DNA of 64,000 bases from Megamerina dolium. Taxonomy: Eukaryota > Arthropoda > Insecta > Diptera > Megamerinidae. Positions 9,621 to 21,170 of this stretch are shown here, piece by piece (the first letter of the stretch is position 1; each line of letters opens with the position of its first letter). The notes beneath the pieces were generated by a model. It had not been told where the DNA came from. It saw only the letters and a program-made list of their open reading frames with translations, and did no database searches. The stretch spans positions 27,418,137-27,482,136 of the forward strand of contig OY978530.1 in assembly GCA_963854835.1 (NCBI GenBank), given 5' to 3'. Made by a program: the position numbers and the translations under genes.

Positions 9621-11863
9621 TGGCGATTTCAACGCAAACACACCCACTGGGGCTCCCGCTTAATAACTCCAAAAGGCAGAAGACTATGTTCAATCATCAC
9701 TAACCACGGCTACGATGTTATTTCAAATGGTCAACCGAAATATTGGCCGACGGACAAGAGGAAGATACCCGATCTCATAGACTTTGGAGTCGCCAAAGGT
9801 TTGCAGATGGAAAATATCTCCACAGAGTGTAATTATGATCTATCATCTGACCACTCACCCACGGTAATATCTATAAAATCACCAAGCCCCCAAGGCAATC
9901 GCGTTAGAAAGAAAATAGACTGGTTGAAATTTAAGAAATATATAAATTCCCATCTTCTTCTAAGTGCTGTATTAAGAAATGGACACGATGTATACTCAGC
10001 ACTCGAAAAATTCAACCAGCTGCTCTCATTAGCTCTCAGCTCAGCCACCTGCACAAGGGTATGGAAGCAATAAAACTATAGCCCACACACACCAGCTGAC
10101 ATTGAATTGCTAGTAAGACAGATAAGAAGACTCCGAAGGCAATGGAAGGAATTCAGATCAATCTGAAAACACAGCTACAGCACTGCACTCGAAAGTTAAA
10201 GCAAGCGTTAAAAAATAAAAACAGCAAAGAGTTAGAAGAACACATAGCCAAATTAACACCTGGTGAAGCATCAGACTACTCTTTGTGGAAATCAGCAAAA
10301 AACTCAAATCGGCCAATTCTCACTGATTCCCCCATCCGTTTGAGTGACGGTAATTGGGCTAGAAGCAACTGTGAGAAGGGTTTGGCTTTTGCAAACCACC
10401 TAAAAAGTGTGTTTACACCCAATCCACCCTCTTTACAGTCCTCATTACCAAAATTAACTTCTCAACCTTGCTCAATAACGCTCAAAATTAAAAAAAAGGA
10501 CATATTTAAAGCAATTTATAAAGATTTAAACCCAAAAAAATCACCTGGTCCAGATAAAATGACCGGTAAAATGATAAAAGAGCTACCTCCGGCTTCAGTA
10601 ATTCATCTCATGCACATTTTCAATGCTATCCTTCGTATTAAATACTATCCCGAATGCTGGAAAACTTCAAAAATTATTATGATAGCAAAACCAGGAAAAT
10701 ATCCTACAAAAGTTGCATCGTACAGACCTTTCAGCCTCCTTCCTCTACTCTCTAAATTATTCGAAAAGCTACTTGTCATGAATATAACTCCATTTATTAA
10801 TCTCAACCAACTGATTCCTCAACATCAGTTTGGATTTAGAAAATAACACGGCACAATAGAATAAGTCCACCGCATTGTAACTCTGATATGGAACACTTTT
10901 GAAGAAAAAAAGTATTGCTCAGCTGTCTTTCTTGATATCACTCAAGCTTTCGATAAAGTATGGCACGAAGGCCTTATTTACAAACTCAAACTATTACTGC
11001 CTGCAACTGTCTCCTCATTGCTTAGTAGCTACCTCACGAAAAGACAATTTCTCGTACATCACAAGGATTACACAACAAATCCATTGGATATTCACGCTGG
11101 CGTTCCTCAAAGAAGCGTTTTGGGCTCCTTACTGTATCTCTTATACACTTCAGATATGTCCAACAATAACTATACATTTATATCGACCTTTGCAGATGAT
11201 ACGGCAATATTGTGCTCTCGCTCTAACCCCATAGAAGCTACTAAACTCCTGCAGACACATGTCGATTCTCTCGAAATCTGGCTAGCAAAATGGCGTATAA
11301 AAGTCAATGAATCAAAGAGCGTACATGTAACCTTCACGCTAAGGCCAGATACATGTCCCCCACTTAAAATTAATGGCCAATCGATTCCACAATGTTCCTC
11401 AACAAAGTACTTAGGTATTCACCTCGACAGAAGGCTGACCTGGAAAAATCACATAGAGGCAAAGAAAACTCAGATCAAGCTTAAAATTAATCAGTTATGG
11501 TGGCTGTTACACAAAAGATCAAAGTTGAATCTCGAATACAAAGTGCTATTATATAAAGCAATCCTGAAGCGAATCTGGACTTATGGTATTCAGTTTTGGG
11601 GCACCGCATCTCCCTCAAATATCGAAAAATTGCAGCGAATACAATCCAAGTGTCTGCGAATTATTGTAAAAGCGCCTTGGTATATGAGGAACGTTAACAT
11701 CCATCGAGATTTAAATGTACCCACAATTTCTGAGGAAGTTGCAATGTCTTGCAGAAACTACATTCAAAAATTACACAGTCATCCGAATCCCCTTGCTAGG
11801 CAATTGTTGCTGAGCACGGGGGATCGTCGATTAAAAAGAAAAGACACACTGATTATGCTGTGA
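9621..11863 (+). pseudogene. Jockey family B ORF2 (endonuclease C-terminus plus RT), nearly open
   Basis: The endonuclease part (to about 10073) ends with YDLSSDHSPTVISIKS. The RT domain begins at about 10142 and stays in one frame to 11863, broken only by two in-frame stops near 10844 and 10862. Blocks are KKSPGPDKMTGKM, SYRPFSLLPLLS, HQFGFRK, FLDITQAFDKVWHEG, GVPQRSVLGSLLYL, the catalytic STFADDTAIL and YLGIHLDRRLTWKNHIE. A frameshift at about 10073-10142 separates the endonuclease from the RT. This is the best preserved RT of this family in the window. Confidence 0.85.
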
Positions 11864-11961
11864 AATTGCTATATATCGCGACTCAACAAATTGAGATGGA
11901 ACGTTTAGTTAGTTTGTAAGATTTGATTACTTATTGTTAGTTTCTAAGTAATTTTAGAAAG
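9621..11961 (+). mobile_element. Jockey-clade element, family B, copy 1 (5'-truncated)
   Basis: The copy starts inside the endonuclease at GGCGATTTC (about 9623) and ends near 11961 without a poly(A) tail, sitting within LOA-1. Other copies of family B are at 54640-57789 (with a duplication) and 61183-62105. Family B is distinct from family A: SPGPDKMTGKMIKELPP stands where A has VPGLDGITPKMLIEIP. At the insertion point LOA sequence between its RNase H and C-terminal tail is missing compared with 18720-18866, so there was a deletion at or after insertion. Confidence 0.82.
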
Positions 11962-12230
11962 CACCTGCAAGCTAACAATAAACGAAAGAATGACGGACAA
12001 GACAAAAGGCCTTTGGACACACTCTATCTCGAGCAAGACCGTGCAACATATCTGCCCACAGCTAGACTGGAACAGCACAAAAACTCTGCTCAGTCTAGAT
12101 AGAAGCGTGTTGACGGTCATGACGGAAGTAATTACAGGCCATTGCGTTCTTGCCGCACATGCTGGGAGGAATTTTGCAGAAGTTGCAGAGACGAGGAAGA
12201 AGAGGAGTCAATGTTATGTTAGGCAATATT
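11962..12230 (+). pseudogene. LOA C-terminal tail fragment
   Basis: The peptide LTINERMTDKTKGLWTHSIS continues to VMTEVITGHCVLAAHA. In a shifted frame a Cys-rich stretch, CRSCRDEEEEES, resembles the CCHC tail of LOA and I clade ORF2 proteins. The same block occurs at 18866-19145 with only a few changes. It joins directly to a mariner fragment at 12231. Confidence 0.7.
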
Positions 12231-12798
12231 TTCCATCGCTCCATCTGCCTATCGTTCAATTCATGGGGTACCCATTTTCCAAATTTTTCAACCTTCCCAT
12301 GGCTCGTAAACGTATGGAAATGGCTTGTTGAGTAACACCTAATTGTTCGGCAAGCATTTTTGCGATTGGGTGTCGCCCTCATCCAAAAGAGCTTGCAAAT
12401 CATGGTCGTGGACTTTTCTGGGTCTATTTTCACGCTTCTTGCTACTCAAGTCAAAATGGCCTTCTTTGAACCGACGAACCCAGTCTCTGCAAGTGGTTTC
12501 CGATAGCACACTGTCACCATAAGCCTCCACAAGCATTCGATGCGACTCAGCAGCAGATTTCTTCAAATTGAAGCAAAAAAGTAGAGCTTCCGGCATATGC
12601 TCTTTTTCTGGCACGAAACTAGACATGATTATACGAGGAAAAATGTATGTTGTTGTATGAAATCACTGATAATGTTTACTAATTGATGTAAACAGGTGTC
12701 GAACTCATAACAAAAAAAGGATGCGCAGTCGATAATAGCTCAATATGCTCACTAACGCTATCTACAAGCAAACAGCGGATTTAAGCTTGTACACCTGG
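12231..12798 (-). mobile_element. Mauritiana-type mariner, 3'-truncated copy M1
   Basis: The minus strand encodes the transposase N-terminus, beginning MSSFVPEKEHMPEALLFCFN at 12626, which closely resembles the start of Mos1 transposase. The right inverted repeat (TTAAGCTTGTACACCTGG) ends at about 12798. The other half is missing: at 12230/12231 the mariner sequence joins the LOA tail. The junction removes about 700 bp of mariner relative to copy M2 at 19257. Confidence 0.85.
12339..12626 (-). pseudogene. Mariner transposase N-terminal fragment (M1)
   Basis: About 95 residues of the DNA-binding domain are intact: two helix-turn-helix motifs, with AAESHRMLVEAYGD, TTCRDWVRRFKEGHFDLS and the linker RPRKVHDHDLQALLDE. 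A frameshift at about 12350 moves the reading to a second frame that keeps WVPHELNDRQMER. The catalytic domain is absent. Confidence 0.82.
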
Positions 12799-13421
12799 TG
12801 TATCAACTGGAAGAAACTTGGATTTTTGTTTGCGAATAAATATACTACAACGCATTTGAACCGTGAGGCACCGCCTAACTTATTTCCTAAGTGCTGTGAA
12901 TCCTCTCGGAAGTTCAACACTGATCACTTGAAAAGTGGAGTTGAATTGGTGGAGTATACTTACCCGTCTATTATCCCTTTTAGTAAAAACCTCCTACTGG
13001 TCCACCTTCCTTTTGTTTTTATTTCTTTCGTTTACATTACTACATTATTACAAACTTTTATCCTTAAACTCTAATACTGGGCCTCGGAAGAATTGCAGTA
13101 TTCACTATTCACTGGCTGATTTACAACTCACAAATCAGCCTGCTTTCAGTAAGCTGGTAGTTTATATACAATTTTTCCTAAAACTATCCACATACCAACC
13201 TATAATCTGCAGTCCACAATCGACAATCGATTCACACCACATGCGTGTATGTATGCACCCATTGTGTGGGAAAGTAACTTTTTGATATTCACACATGAGT
13301 AGTCCATCTGAATTTAGTTATCATGGTATGTCTAAACATCGTTGCTGTGCTTACGTAAAGTGCAGAACTTCGAATCGTAGGAGAAAGTGCTTTGTCAGCT
13401 ATATGTTCAGTTGATGTTTGT
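12799..13421. other. Unassigned stretch
   Basis: Two overlapping ORFs of about 110 codons (12745-13074, 12935-13285) have no recognisable domain. One is rich in Phe and Leu and could only be called membrane-like by composition. I cannot assign the region. Confidence 0.4.
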
Positions 13422-13840
13422 ATAGTGTAGGTTGATTTGATTGGAAATTACTTACTCTACCTGATGAGGCGGTTATTCGGAATCTTGTGACTAAATTTCG
13501 CACCAAATTTACGATATTGGACATTAAACCACCAACACGCATACATAGAGTGCGGACAGAGGAAAATATCGCAGCTGTATCCACCAGTGTTGTTAATGAC
13601 CGTAAATTATCTGTTTATTCGTAAGATACCGGCCGATATGTTGGAGAGAATATTCCAAAATTGGACCCAGCATATGAACCATTTGAGGCGCAGCCGCGGC
13701 CAACATTTACATGAAATCATCTTTAAACATTGAGTTATATATAGATCGTTCTATCAACTCAAATAAAGATTTCGGACAGTTTTCTAAATTTTATGTGTTT
13801 TTTTTAAATCAAATCCGAAGGCTCTTAAAAAATCACCCTG
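13422..13840 (+). mobile_element. IS630/mariner-superfamily relic, copy D1
   Basis: A translated stretch starting DEAVIRNLVTKFRTKF and running to RVRTEENIAAVSTSVVNDRK is the helix-turn-helix linker region of a large insect mariner-related transposase family. The text then jumps to the transposase C-terminus (DTGRYVGENIPKL and so on), so the catalytic core is deleted. The 3' end reads AAAAATCACCCTG followed by TA at 13841. The last 220 bp match copy D2 at 49462-50001. The 5' boundary is uncertain. Confidence 0.7.
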
Positions 13841-15049
13841 TATGTATTTTCAAGCGTAAGGAGTGTATTTATGTTATGATATGACATCTCTTTATAAGTT
13901 TTTATTATTTTGATTATAGATAATAAAAGAATACCCCTGAAGAGGGTGGCAAATACCAAACGAAATGGTAAAAGATTAAATGAATACGATAGAACCTTTA
14001 TTTGCATCTAAACATCAATTGACCATATAGCAACATTTCGTTGTCTAAATCCCTTTAGACAAACCATATGGTTGGTCACTGAAAGAAAGAAGCAAAAAAA
14101 AAAAAACAAATAAAATGAATATGCTTACCTGAATTATAATTGTACTTATTTTATCCTACTTAATACTTACCGTATGGTCACCCATCTCTCCACATAAATT
14201 CCCTTTTAATGTTTTCGGTATTCGCCTCTCGTGCGACGATCGACCGATCAATTCTAATTCGGTTCTCGAGATTACCGGTCGGGTCTTTGGCGCCCTAATA
14301 TTTCAATTTTGTGAATTTTATATCTTATATACATATATTTGATATATATATATATTTAATATACAGGTTTATATACATATATTTAATTTTTATAATTCGA
14401 ACCCGTGCGAAAAATTAAATAAATATACGTAAGACAACGTACACATCTGTCGTGTGGATTATTACATATACGTGTAGTTTAAAACAACTAGTGCGTTTTA
14501 ATTCGGTTTACATAAAAAAAATGAGGTGGGAAACAAAGTGCTTAATTCCGAAAAGCAATGTTTATATAAAGTCCAATATAGTGCCACAAGTAAAATAATT
14601 TAAGCATTAGTGGTAAAATACATAAGCCTAAAATAATATTGCAAACAAGTTCAAGTAAATAAGCAAGATTATGTAGATGAAGTGGCAGGGTAAAACATTA
14701 AAAAACAAACACAAATATTAACAACGCTAAGTGTCAGTGAATATATAGGGTATATCATATATACATGACTAAAAAAATGGAAAAAATTACACAAACAAGC
14801 GGCAAATTAATTGTGCATTAGAGTGGCCCAAACCATTTTTTTAAAATAAAAGTATTTATATTGTTTTTTTTTTGTGTTAAATAAAAATATATATTGATAA
14901 AAACATAAATTATCGAATAAATAAAATAAAACGTGTACTTACATTGCTTTGCTTGTGATATCGAAATATATTTCGGTGAGTATTAAGAATGGACGTCCTT
15001 CTGCAACATGTTTACTGCAGTTTACATTAACCACCCTAAACTCTCTTCG
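13841..15049. other. AT-rich stretch, possibly leader of the BEL element
   Basis: No coding sequence is visible. TTGGCGCC at about 14287-14294 resembles the start of a primer-binding site just after an LTR, and the BEL gag begins about 800 bp downstream. A leader/LTR assignment is therefore possible, but I cannot find a second LTR to confirm it. TA-rich simple sequence lies at 14330-14400. Confidence 0.35.
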
Positions 15050-15059
15050 GCCTAATAAC

Positions 15060-15813
15060 TGTATTACCTCCGATACAAAACTGCCGGAAAAGCTGGAGCC
15101 ATTGTGAAACAGTACGCGCTCAGCAACGAAAATTTCGAATTGGCGAGGAATGCGCTCAAATCATGATTTGAAAATAGGCCAATTCTTGTAGACAAGCAAA
15201 TAAAAACTCTCTAGAACCTCCCTCAACTGAGTTACGAAAATAGTGAAGCAATTCAGAAACTGCAAACCACGATCAATAATACTCTGTCCGGCTTATCCTC
15301 TCAAGGCGTCTCGACAGAGAATTTGGATCCGATCATGGTACAAATTTGTTGTTCAAAGCTGCCCGAAGAATCCTTGGCTCTCTCTCAATCCCTTACAATC
15401 TCTCAGTTCCTGCAAAGATCTTCCAACATGGCCACAAATGGACGAATTCCTTACTCTAATGTATGAAGTCGTGGAGAGGCCTAAGAGCGTCAAGCCGAAT
15501 AAACCAGAATTTCTCCAATAAAAGAGGCCAGAACATAACACAAAACTTTTTTGCAGAAGGCTACAAGACATTATCTTATCCAATTTGCAAAGCTGCTCAT
15601 CCGCTAAAACCGTGTGAGCGATTTAAAAAGTTAGCTGTTCATGATAGAGTGAGGCTAGTTCGAGAACACAATCCCTGTGAGAACTGCTTGGCTTTCACTC
15701 ACCATAAACGGAACTGCAAGAGCAAACATTCTGGAATGGATGGCAAAAACATACAAAACTCTAATCAGATTTGTACCGTTACGTTAGTCGCTCTAAAGGC
15801 TAATAGAAAATAA
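15060..15813 (+). pseudogene. BEL/Pao gag (broken)
   Basis: Across three frames the text reads YALSNENFELARNALKS, then RPILVDKQIKTL and LPQLSYENSEAIQKLQTTIN, then SGLSSQGVSTENLDPIMVQI. This is the helical gag core of BEL elements. A later frame (15463-15813) has the Cys/His region CENCLAFTHHKRNC preceded by HPLKPCERFKKL, the BEL gag zinc-knuckle signature. Frameshifts and a stop near 15520 break it. The gene would form the particle and bind RNA. Confidence 0.8.
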
Positions 15814-15840
15814 CAAACACTGGCAATTGTACTCCTATAA

Positions 15841-18676
15841 TTGACCAAATTCCCTCCAACGCTTAAAATTTCTCAACTCGACTGGCAGCAATTCGAAATA
15901 ATAGATTTGGCTGACCCGAATTGCTTCGTGCAAGCGCAGATCGACATGGTCATATGTAGCCATTCGATTCCTCAAATCCTCCTAACCGGAATCAGCCATA
16001 ATATCTGTAGAAGCCTCCATGCACAGAATACAATATTTGGCTGGATAATTAGTGGCCCTATCTCTCGAAAACTTTCAACATTCTCGACACAAGTAGAGGA
16101 AGCTTCCAATGAACATCTTAGTTCTCAACTAAGGAAGTTTGGGAACAGGAGGAAGTCAGTCAGTCGGCTCGTCTCGGAAGAAGATATAGCCTGTAAAGAC
16201 TACTAACAGAGAACCACATCTCGTAGGTCGAATGGAAGATATGTGGTCAAGCTTCCATTTAAGGGGCACAATTAGTTTGACCACCTGAAAAAATGTGATT
16301 TTTGAAAATTGTTTAAATAATGAATATAAAGTAATTTTTTCAAATGAAAATATTTGATTTTCAGCAAGTTATTCACCATCTCCTAAGTCTTCAAAAATTA
16401 AAATTCTCCCACTGCTGCAGTGATTGTAGCCTTCACATTGCCTGAAATCAAAAAAACCAAACATTTTATTGAACTAGATTATATTTTCTATAAAATGACC
16501 CTCGATTGAAAAAAAAAATTAACATTTTGCTCATAATTACATTTTCCATCCAATTATAAAATCATTGTATGGGAAAACAAATACACAATAAGCTAAAAAA
16601 AACCCAAGTCGATCGTATGATTTGTTATCGAGTTACTGCTGCAGCAAATGTGAAAAAATTAGTTTTGAGAAAACGCATTAAAAAGGTAAAAGTACTGATT
16701 TCATTGTTATAAATTTTTAAATATCATACCAAGAGCTAATTTTCTATTCCAGGCCCATTCACTTGAAATTTTAATATGTTATTTTTAAAGGTATAAGTTA
16801 TCGAAAAATGCAAAAAAAATAGAAATTTTCAAAACTTCAAACTAGTTGTACCTCTTAAATCCAGTTTCCCGCTTTTACGGCTCTTGGTCACTCCCGAACA
16901 ATAGCCTATAATCAATTTCTTAGTATGGAGAAAAATTTCTCATAGAAAGGCGGTCTCAAAGCCATTTACGATGAGGTTCTCAAAGAATACCTCACGCTGG
17001 ATCATATGGACCCAACAGGTTCTCATGAAATCATTTCTAAAGGCAAGTATTTCTCATTTCACCTGCCACATCATGCAGTGGTGGGGCCGGAAAAAGAAAA
17101 CCACCAAAGTGCGTATTGTTTTTAATGGATCCAGAAACACTGGCTCATGTCATTCTCTCAACGCGCTGCATATTTAGCCATTAGAACTCTGCAGCAATTG
17201 GCTCAGGATTCCAAGAAGAATTTCCCTCTCGTGGAAAACATAACTTTCAGAGAAACCTGTGTGCATTACTGCTACTTTTCAAAAGTTCTAGTTAGAAGGC
17301 ACCGACTGGGATGTGTGCGTCAAACCTAGATCACTCATCAAATTGAATCTATTTCTGAAGAACATTTCGTCCATTGGTCTCAACGAAATCCCTCGATGGC
17401 TACAATTCTCTCACAAGAAGCGAATCCAACTTCATGGATTTTGCGATGCTTCAGAGAAAGCGTACTGTGCAGCCCTGTACAACCGAATCAACGAATATCC
17501 TGTCATCTATTAGTGGTTAAGGGAAAAGTTGCACCTCTACAGATGGTTAGCTTACCGCGTTTGGAATTGTGTGGCGCCGTTTTACTTTCTCACCTAGCCA
17601 AGTCCGTGAGGGAAACTCTGGATGTCGACTTCTCAGACATAATTTTCGTTAGTTTCGGTCCGTTTCTCAAATCGTTATCGCATAGCTAAATAAAACCACC
17701 CCATCGTCGCTAATCGTACAGCCCAGATACTCCAAAACGTTGGAAATGCTATCTTGCGCTATGTTATCAGCAGCGAAAACCGAGCTGATTTGGGTACACG
17801 CGGATGCAAGTCCCAAGATCTTGTTTCCAATACTCGTTGGTGGAATGGCCCTACATGGCTTTATCACCCCGAAGACGCCTGGCTAAAACCAACAGTTTCC
17901 ACTGGAAGGTGGAAGTACTTCTCCGACATTCTCGATCGGTTCTCATCATTTTAAAGGGCACTACGCGTGATTTCTTACGTTTTCCGTTTAGTACGTAAAG
18001 GACTCTCTAAATTGCGAAAATCTCTTCCAATTTTGAATTCTTCACTCCCGCAGGACGAAATTTGCTGCACAAAAAGCCAGCTAATCTCGTTAGCCCAATG
18101 GCAATATTTTTCAAAAGAGCAGTTCATCCACAACAGCAACAAAATTCCTTTGCTGACTTTAAATCCTTTTCTCGGCAAGGAAAATCTCATGAGAGTAAAT
18201 GGTCGATTGGCTCATTCTGATCTTAGTTATAATGAGCGCCACCCCATAATTCTTCCTGAAAATTCCCGATTTTGCGTTTTGTATCATGAGTTTTTCTATA
18301 CTTTGCTCGTACACGCAGAACAAAGGCTCATGTTCAGAATGGTTTGATAAGAATTCTATATCCCTCGTCTTAAACCCCAAATAAGGATATGCTTATTTCT
18401 ATGCAAAGCTTATACCACCACACACAAAAGGTCCGATCACAGATTATAACAGCTCTTCACCTGTACGGTATACCTTGTCGGTGTTGATTTTGCAGTCCCA
18501 TTCCAAATTAAAGTATCTACGCTTCGAACTGCTGCCTTTCTTAAAGGGTATGTGGCAGTATTTGCATGCTTTTTCACAAAGGCCATTCATTTGGAATTGT
18601 GCTCTGATCTCTGTACAGAGGTATTTCTCGCTGAATTCGCTAGATTCGTTGGCAGAATAGGCCTTCCCCGCAAAAT
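15841..18676 (+). pseudogene. BEL/Pao pol (protease, RT, RNase H, integrase), broken
   Basis: The protease-side region ends with LLTGISHNICRSLHAQNTIF and FGWIISGPIS, followed by STFSTQVEEASNEHLSSQLR. The RT start (NGRYVVKLPF) is split by the MITE and resumes as ALGHSRTIAYNQFLSMEKNL and LDHMDPTGSHEIISK. RNase H shows RIQLHGFCDASEKAYCAALY and LPRLELCGAVLLS. The connection has NRADLGTRG and WWNGPTWL. The integrase has a zinc-binding region (VNGRLAHSDLSYNERHPIIL) and core text VGVDFAVPFQ then KAIHLELCSDL. Many frameshifts are present, and the core is cut before its second Asp block. Confidence 0.82.
16263..16854. mobile_element. piggyBac-like MITE with TTAA target duplication
   Basis: A 592-bp segment without coding capacity is bounded by TTAA at 16259-16262 and 16855-16858. 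Its imperfect terminal inverted repeats are GGGGCACAATTAGTTTGA at the left and the complement of GAGGTACAACTAGTTTGA at the right. TTAA duplication is the hallmark of piggyBac elements. Removing it plus one TTAA rejoins the BEL reading frame as VKLPFKSSFP, which strongly supports the boundaries. Confidence 0.88.
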
Positions 18677-19151
18677 CTCCATGAGGGATATAGGAATTAT
18701 CTCTGACAACCAAGTTGCTATCAAAGCACTTGGATCACACATTCTAACATCCAAGATCACGATTCAATGCCGCAGATCTCTATGACCTAATGTGGGTGCC
18801 GGGGAACTATCCAGAAATCGCACAACGCTGGAATTCTCCCCTGATTTTCCAAGCATGGGTACTCGATTGAGCACCTGCAAGCTAACAATAAACGAAAGAA
18901 TGACGGACAAGACAAAAGGCCTTTGGACACACTCTATCTCGAGCAAGACCGCGCAACATATCTGCCCACAGCTAGACTGGAACAGCACAAAAACTCTGCT
19001 CAGTCTAGATAGAAGCGTGTTGATGGTCATGACGGAAGTAATTACAGGCCATTGCGTTCTTGCCGCACATGCTGGGAGGAATTTTGCAGAAGTTGCAGAG
19101 ACGAGGAAGAAGAGGAGTCAATGTTATGTTAGGCAATATTTTTTCCACAAT
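18677..19151 (+). pseudogene. LOA RNase H and C-terminal tail fragment (copy LOA-3)
   Basis: The segment encodes MRDIGIISDNQVAIKALGSH from RNase H, then LTINERMTDKTKGLWTHSIS and the same Cys-rich tail as at 11962-12230. It includes about 130 bp (18735-18865) that are missing at the matching place in LOA-1. It follows the truncated BEL integrase directly and is followed after about 105 bp by mariner M2. Confidence 0.72.
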
Positions 19152-19256
19152 AAAAAGTTACCTAACGACTAAGTTCCCTGTCGTTAAACAACCCACTTTT
19201 ACTACAAGACCCACTTGAATCTAGCTGCTTCGCTTCGCCAAATATACCCACGAGTA

Positions 19257-20447
19257 CCAGGTGTACAAGCTTAAATCCGCTGTTTTTTGGTAAAAAAAAA
19301 CACTTTTCTTCATAGAAAGCCAAAAATTTATTTATTCAACGTATTTGCCCTCAATAGCCATACATTTTTCAAATCTCTCGGGCAATTTGTGTATGCCATG
19401 CCAAAATAATTCCTCATTTTTCGAGGCAAACCACTAGTCAAGCCATTTTCCGAGCGCGTGACCCATCGACGAAAACAGGCGATAGTCAGAAGAGGCCAGG
19501 TCTGGTGAATAAGCGGGATGAGGTGGCAACTTCTAATTGAGTGTATCCAAGTAGTTTTGTATCAGTTTTGATGTGTGCGATGGGGCGTTGTCGTGGAAAA
19601 AAATCAGCTTCTCATGTCTTTGTTCATAACCAGGCCTTTTTTCACCCAAAGCACGGCGCAATTTCACTAGTTGTTGTTGGTAGCGGTGAGCATTGACAGT
19701 TTCACCAGGTTTCAACAGCTCGTAGTAGATGACACCCTGTTGATCCCACCAAACGCACAGCATCGTCTTGCGTCCAAGCGATTTGGTCTTGGAGAAGAAG
19801 TTGCTGGTTGGCCGGGAGCGCCCACGATTTTTTTCGTTTAGGATTCTCAAAGTATATCCACTTTTCATCGCAAGTCACCACAAGATGCAGGAACGACTTT
19901 CTTTTTTGTCTAGTAAGCAAGATTTCGCATGTGTTTTGGCATCGCTCCATCTGCCTATCGTTCAATTCATGGGGTATACATTTTCCAAATTTTTGAACCT
20001 TCCGTAAACGTATGGAAATGGCTTGTTGAGTAACACCTAATTGTTCGGCAAGCATTTTTTGCGATTGGGTGTCGTCCTCATCCAAAAGAGCTTGCAAATC
20101 ATGGTCGGAAACTTTTCTGGGTCTATTTTCACGCTACTTGTTACTCAAGTCAAAATGGCCTTCTTTGAACCGACGAACCCAGTCTCTGCAAGTGGTTTCC
20201 GATAGCGCACTGTCACCATAAGCCTCCACAAGCATTCGATGCGACTCAGCAGCAGATTTCTTCAAATTGAAGCAAAAAAGTAGAGCTTCCGGCATATGCT
20301 CTTTTTCTGGCACGAAACTAGACATGATTATACGAGGAAAAATGTATTTTGTTGTATGAAATCACTGATGATGTTTATTAATTGATGTAAACAGTTGTCG
20401 AACTCATAAAAAAAAGATGCACAGTCGATTTAAGCTTGTACACCTGA
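19257..20447 (-). mobile_element. Mauritiana-type mariner, copy M2
   Basis: The element is about 1191 bp. Its left inverted repeat starts CCAGGTGTACAAGCTTAAA after TA at 19255-19256. Its right repeat ends at about 20447 before TA. Sequence just inside the right repeat is about 45 bp shorter than in M1 and M3. The transposase runs on the minus strand. The length and ends resemble Mos1 (about 1.3 kb, TA target). Confidence 0.9.
19332..20325 (-). pseudogene. Mariner transposase (DD34D, Mos1-like), frameshifted
   Basis: It starts MSSFVPEKEHMPEALLFCFN at 20325 and ends at the TAA at 19332-19334. The DNA-binding domain is followed by QLGVTQQAISIRLRK, HELNDRQMER and the first catalytic block VVTCDEKWIYF. 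MLCVWWDQQGVIYYELLKPG, the second Asp block FFHDNAPSHT and a degraded third-Asp region follow. The protein spans at least three frames, with a stop near 20135. Family enzymes cut and paste the element at TA. Confidence 0.88.
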
Positions 20448-21170
20448 TATGCCACAACTTTTGCAGATGACACCGTTATAATGGCCAGTAGTAAATGACC
20501 ACATAGTGCCGTACAGAGATGGTAAATATTTGCGTACCTTTGACTTTGTCACTGCTACTCAAAAGTCACTGTTAATAGTTGTGACAACTTTCAAAAAGTC
20601 AATGTGACTATTTGTAGTAGGAGTGCGCCTTTCACAATAGCAGTAACAATTGAAGTCACAGTCACTGCTCATGAACCGTGGCTGTAACAAAATAACAGTC
20701 GCAATTACGAATCGGTAAACTGCGACTATAAAAAATAAGTCCAATAACATATAGCGGCTCTAACATGGTTACAATTGTATATAAACATATGTGAAATGTA
20801 TCGAAACTTTCCAGAATTAAAGCAAATTAATGCTTTCTTGGTACTTAACAGGCCTGTGAAGTTTTTATTTGAGTTAAGAATATAGAATAGTAATAATAAA
20901 TAAATAATAATTAATAATAATTATTTCAAATAAAAAATTATTTCAGAGAATTTGAAAAAAGAGATTACATTAAGAAATAAATATTCTTTCGAGTTAATTT
21001 TCATAATAAAATACCAAAGATAGTCACTGATGCCAATTAAATAAATAATGCCATAAGTTAGTTCGCCCTGAAAGTTATTTTTGTACTACAACACTTTCGG
21101 CACCGTCGCGGTTAAAAATCACTGTGACTGCAAAGTCACGAATAACTTTGTGTCTTAAAGGTCACCATAT
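20448..21170. other. Unassigned stretch with an RT scrap and a GTCAC-rich block
   Basis: About 45 bp at 20452-20497 translate to ATTFADDTVIMASSK, an RT catalytic-box scrap too short to classify. From 20533 to 20720 the pentamer GTCAC or GTGAC recurs many times on both strands, and again near 21117-21165. Such sub-terminal motif clusters occur in hAT and P-type ends, but I could not define termini. Confidence 0.4.

Larger units (their letters stand above)
8337..12230 (+). mobile_element. LOA-clade element, internally deleted and split by Jockey B (copy LOA-1)
   Basis: The 5' terminus matches that of the complete LOA element at 23331 (GGTTAGCGAAAATCCTC against GGTCGGCAAAATCCTC). The 5' UTR is joined directly to the middle of the RT (about 8540), so ORF1 and the endonuclease are deleted. 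RT and RNase H remnants fill 8540-9620. A Jockey B copy then intervenes (about 9621-11961). The C-terminal Cys-rich tail resumes at about 11962-12230 and is cut by a mariner fragment. Confidence 0.75.
15050..18676 (+). mobile_element. BEL/Pao LTR retrotransposon, degenerate and 3'-truncated
   Basis: Gag, protease, RT, RNase H and integrase remnants follow in the BEL order on the plus strand. A piggyBac-like MITE sits in the RT (16263-16854). The element stops inside the integrase core at about 18676, where it joins a LOA fragment through the shared text AAAATCTC. No LTR is confirmed at either side. Confidence 0.82.

Noticed and set aside
12745..13285. Overlapping ORFs as a host gene
   Set aside because: No domain, no splice context and a start inside the mariner inverted repeat; left as unassigned.
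14286..14296. BEL primer-binding site and LTR end at TTGGCGCCC
   Set aside because: Suggestive only; I found no matching LTR pair, so it is mentioned but not called.
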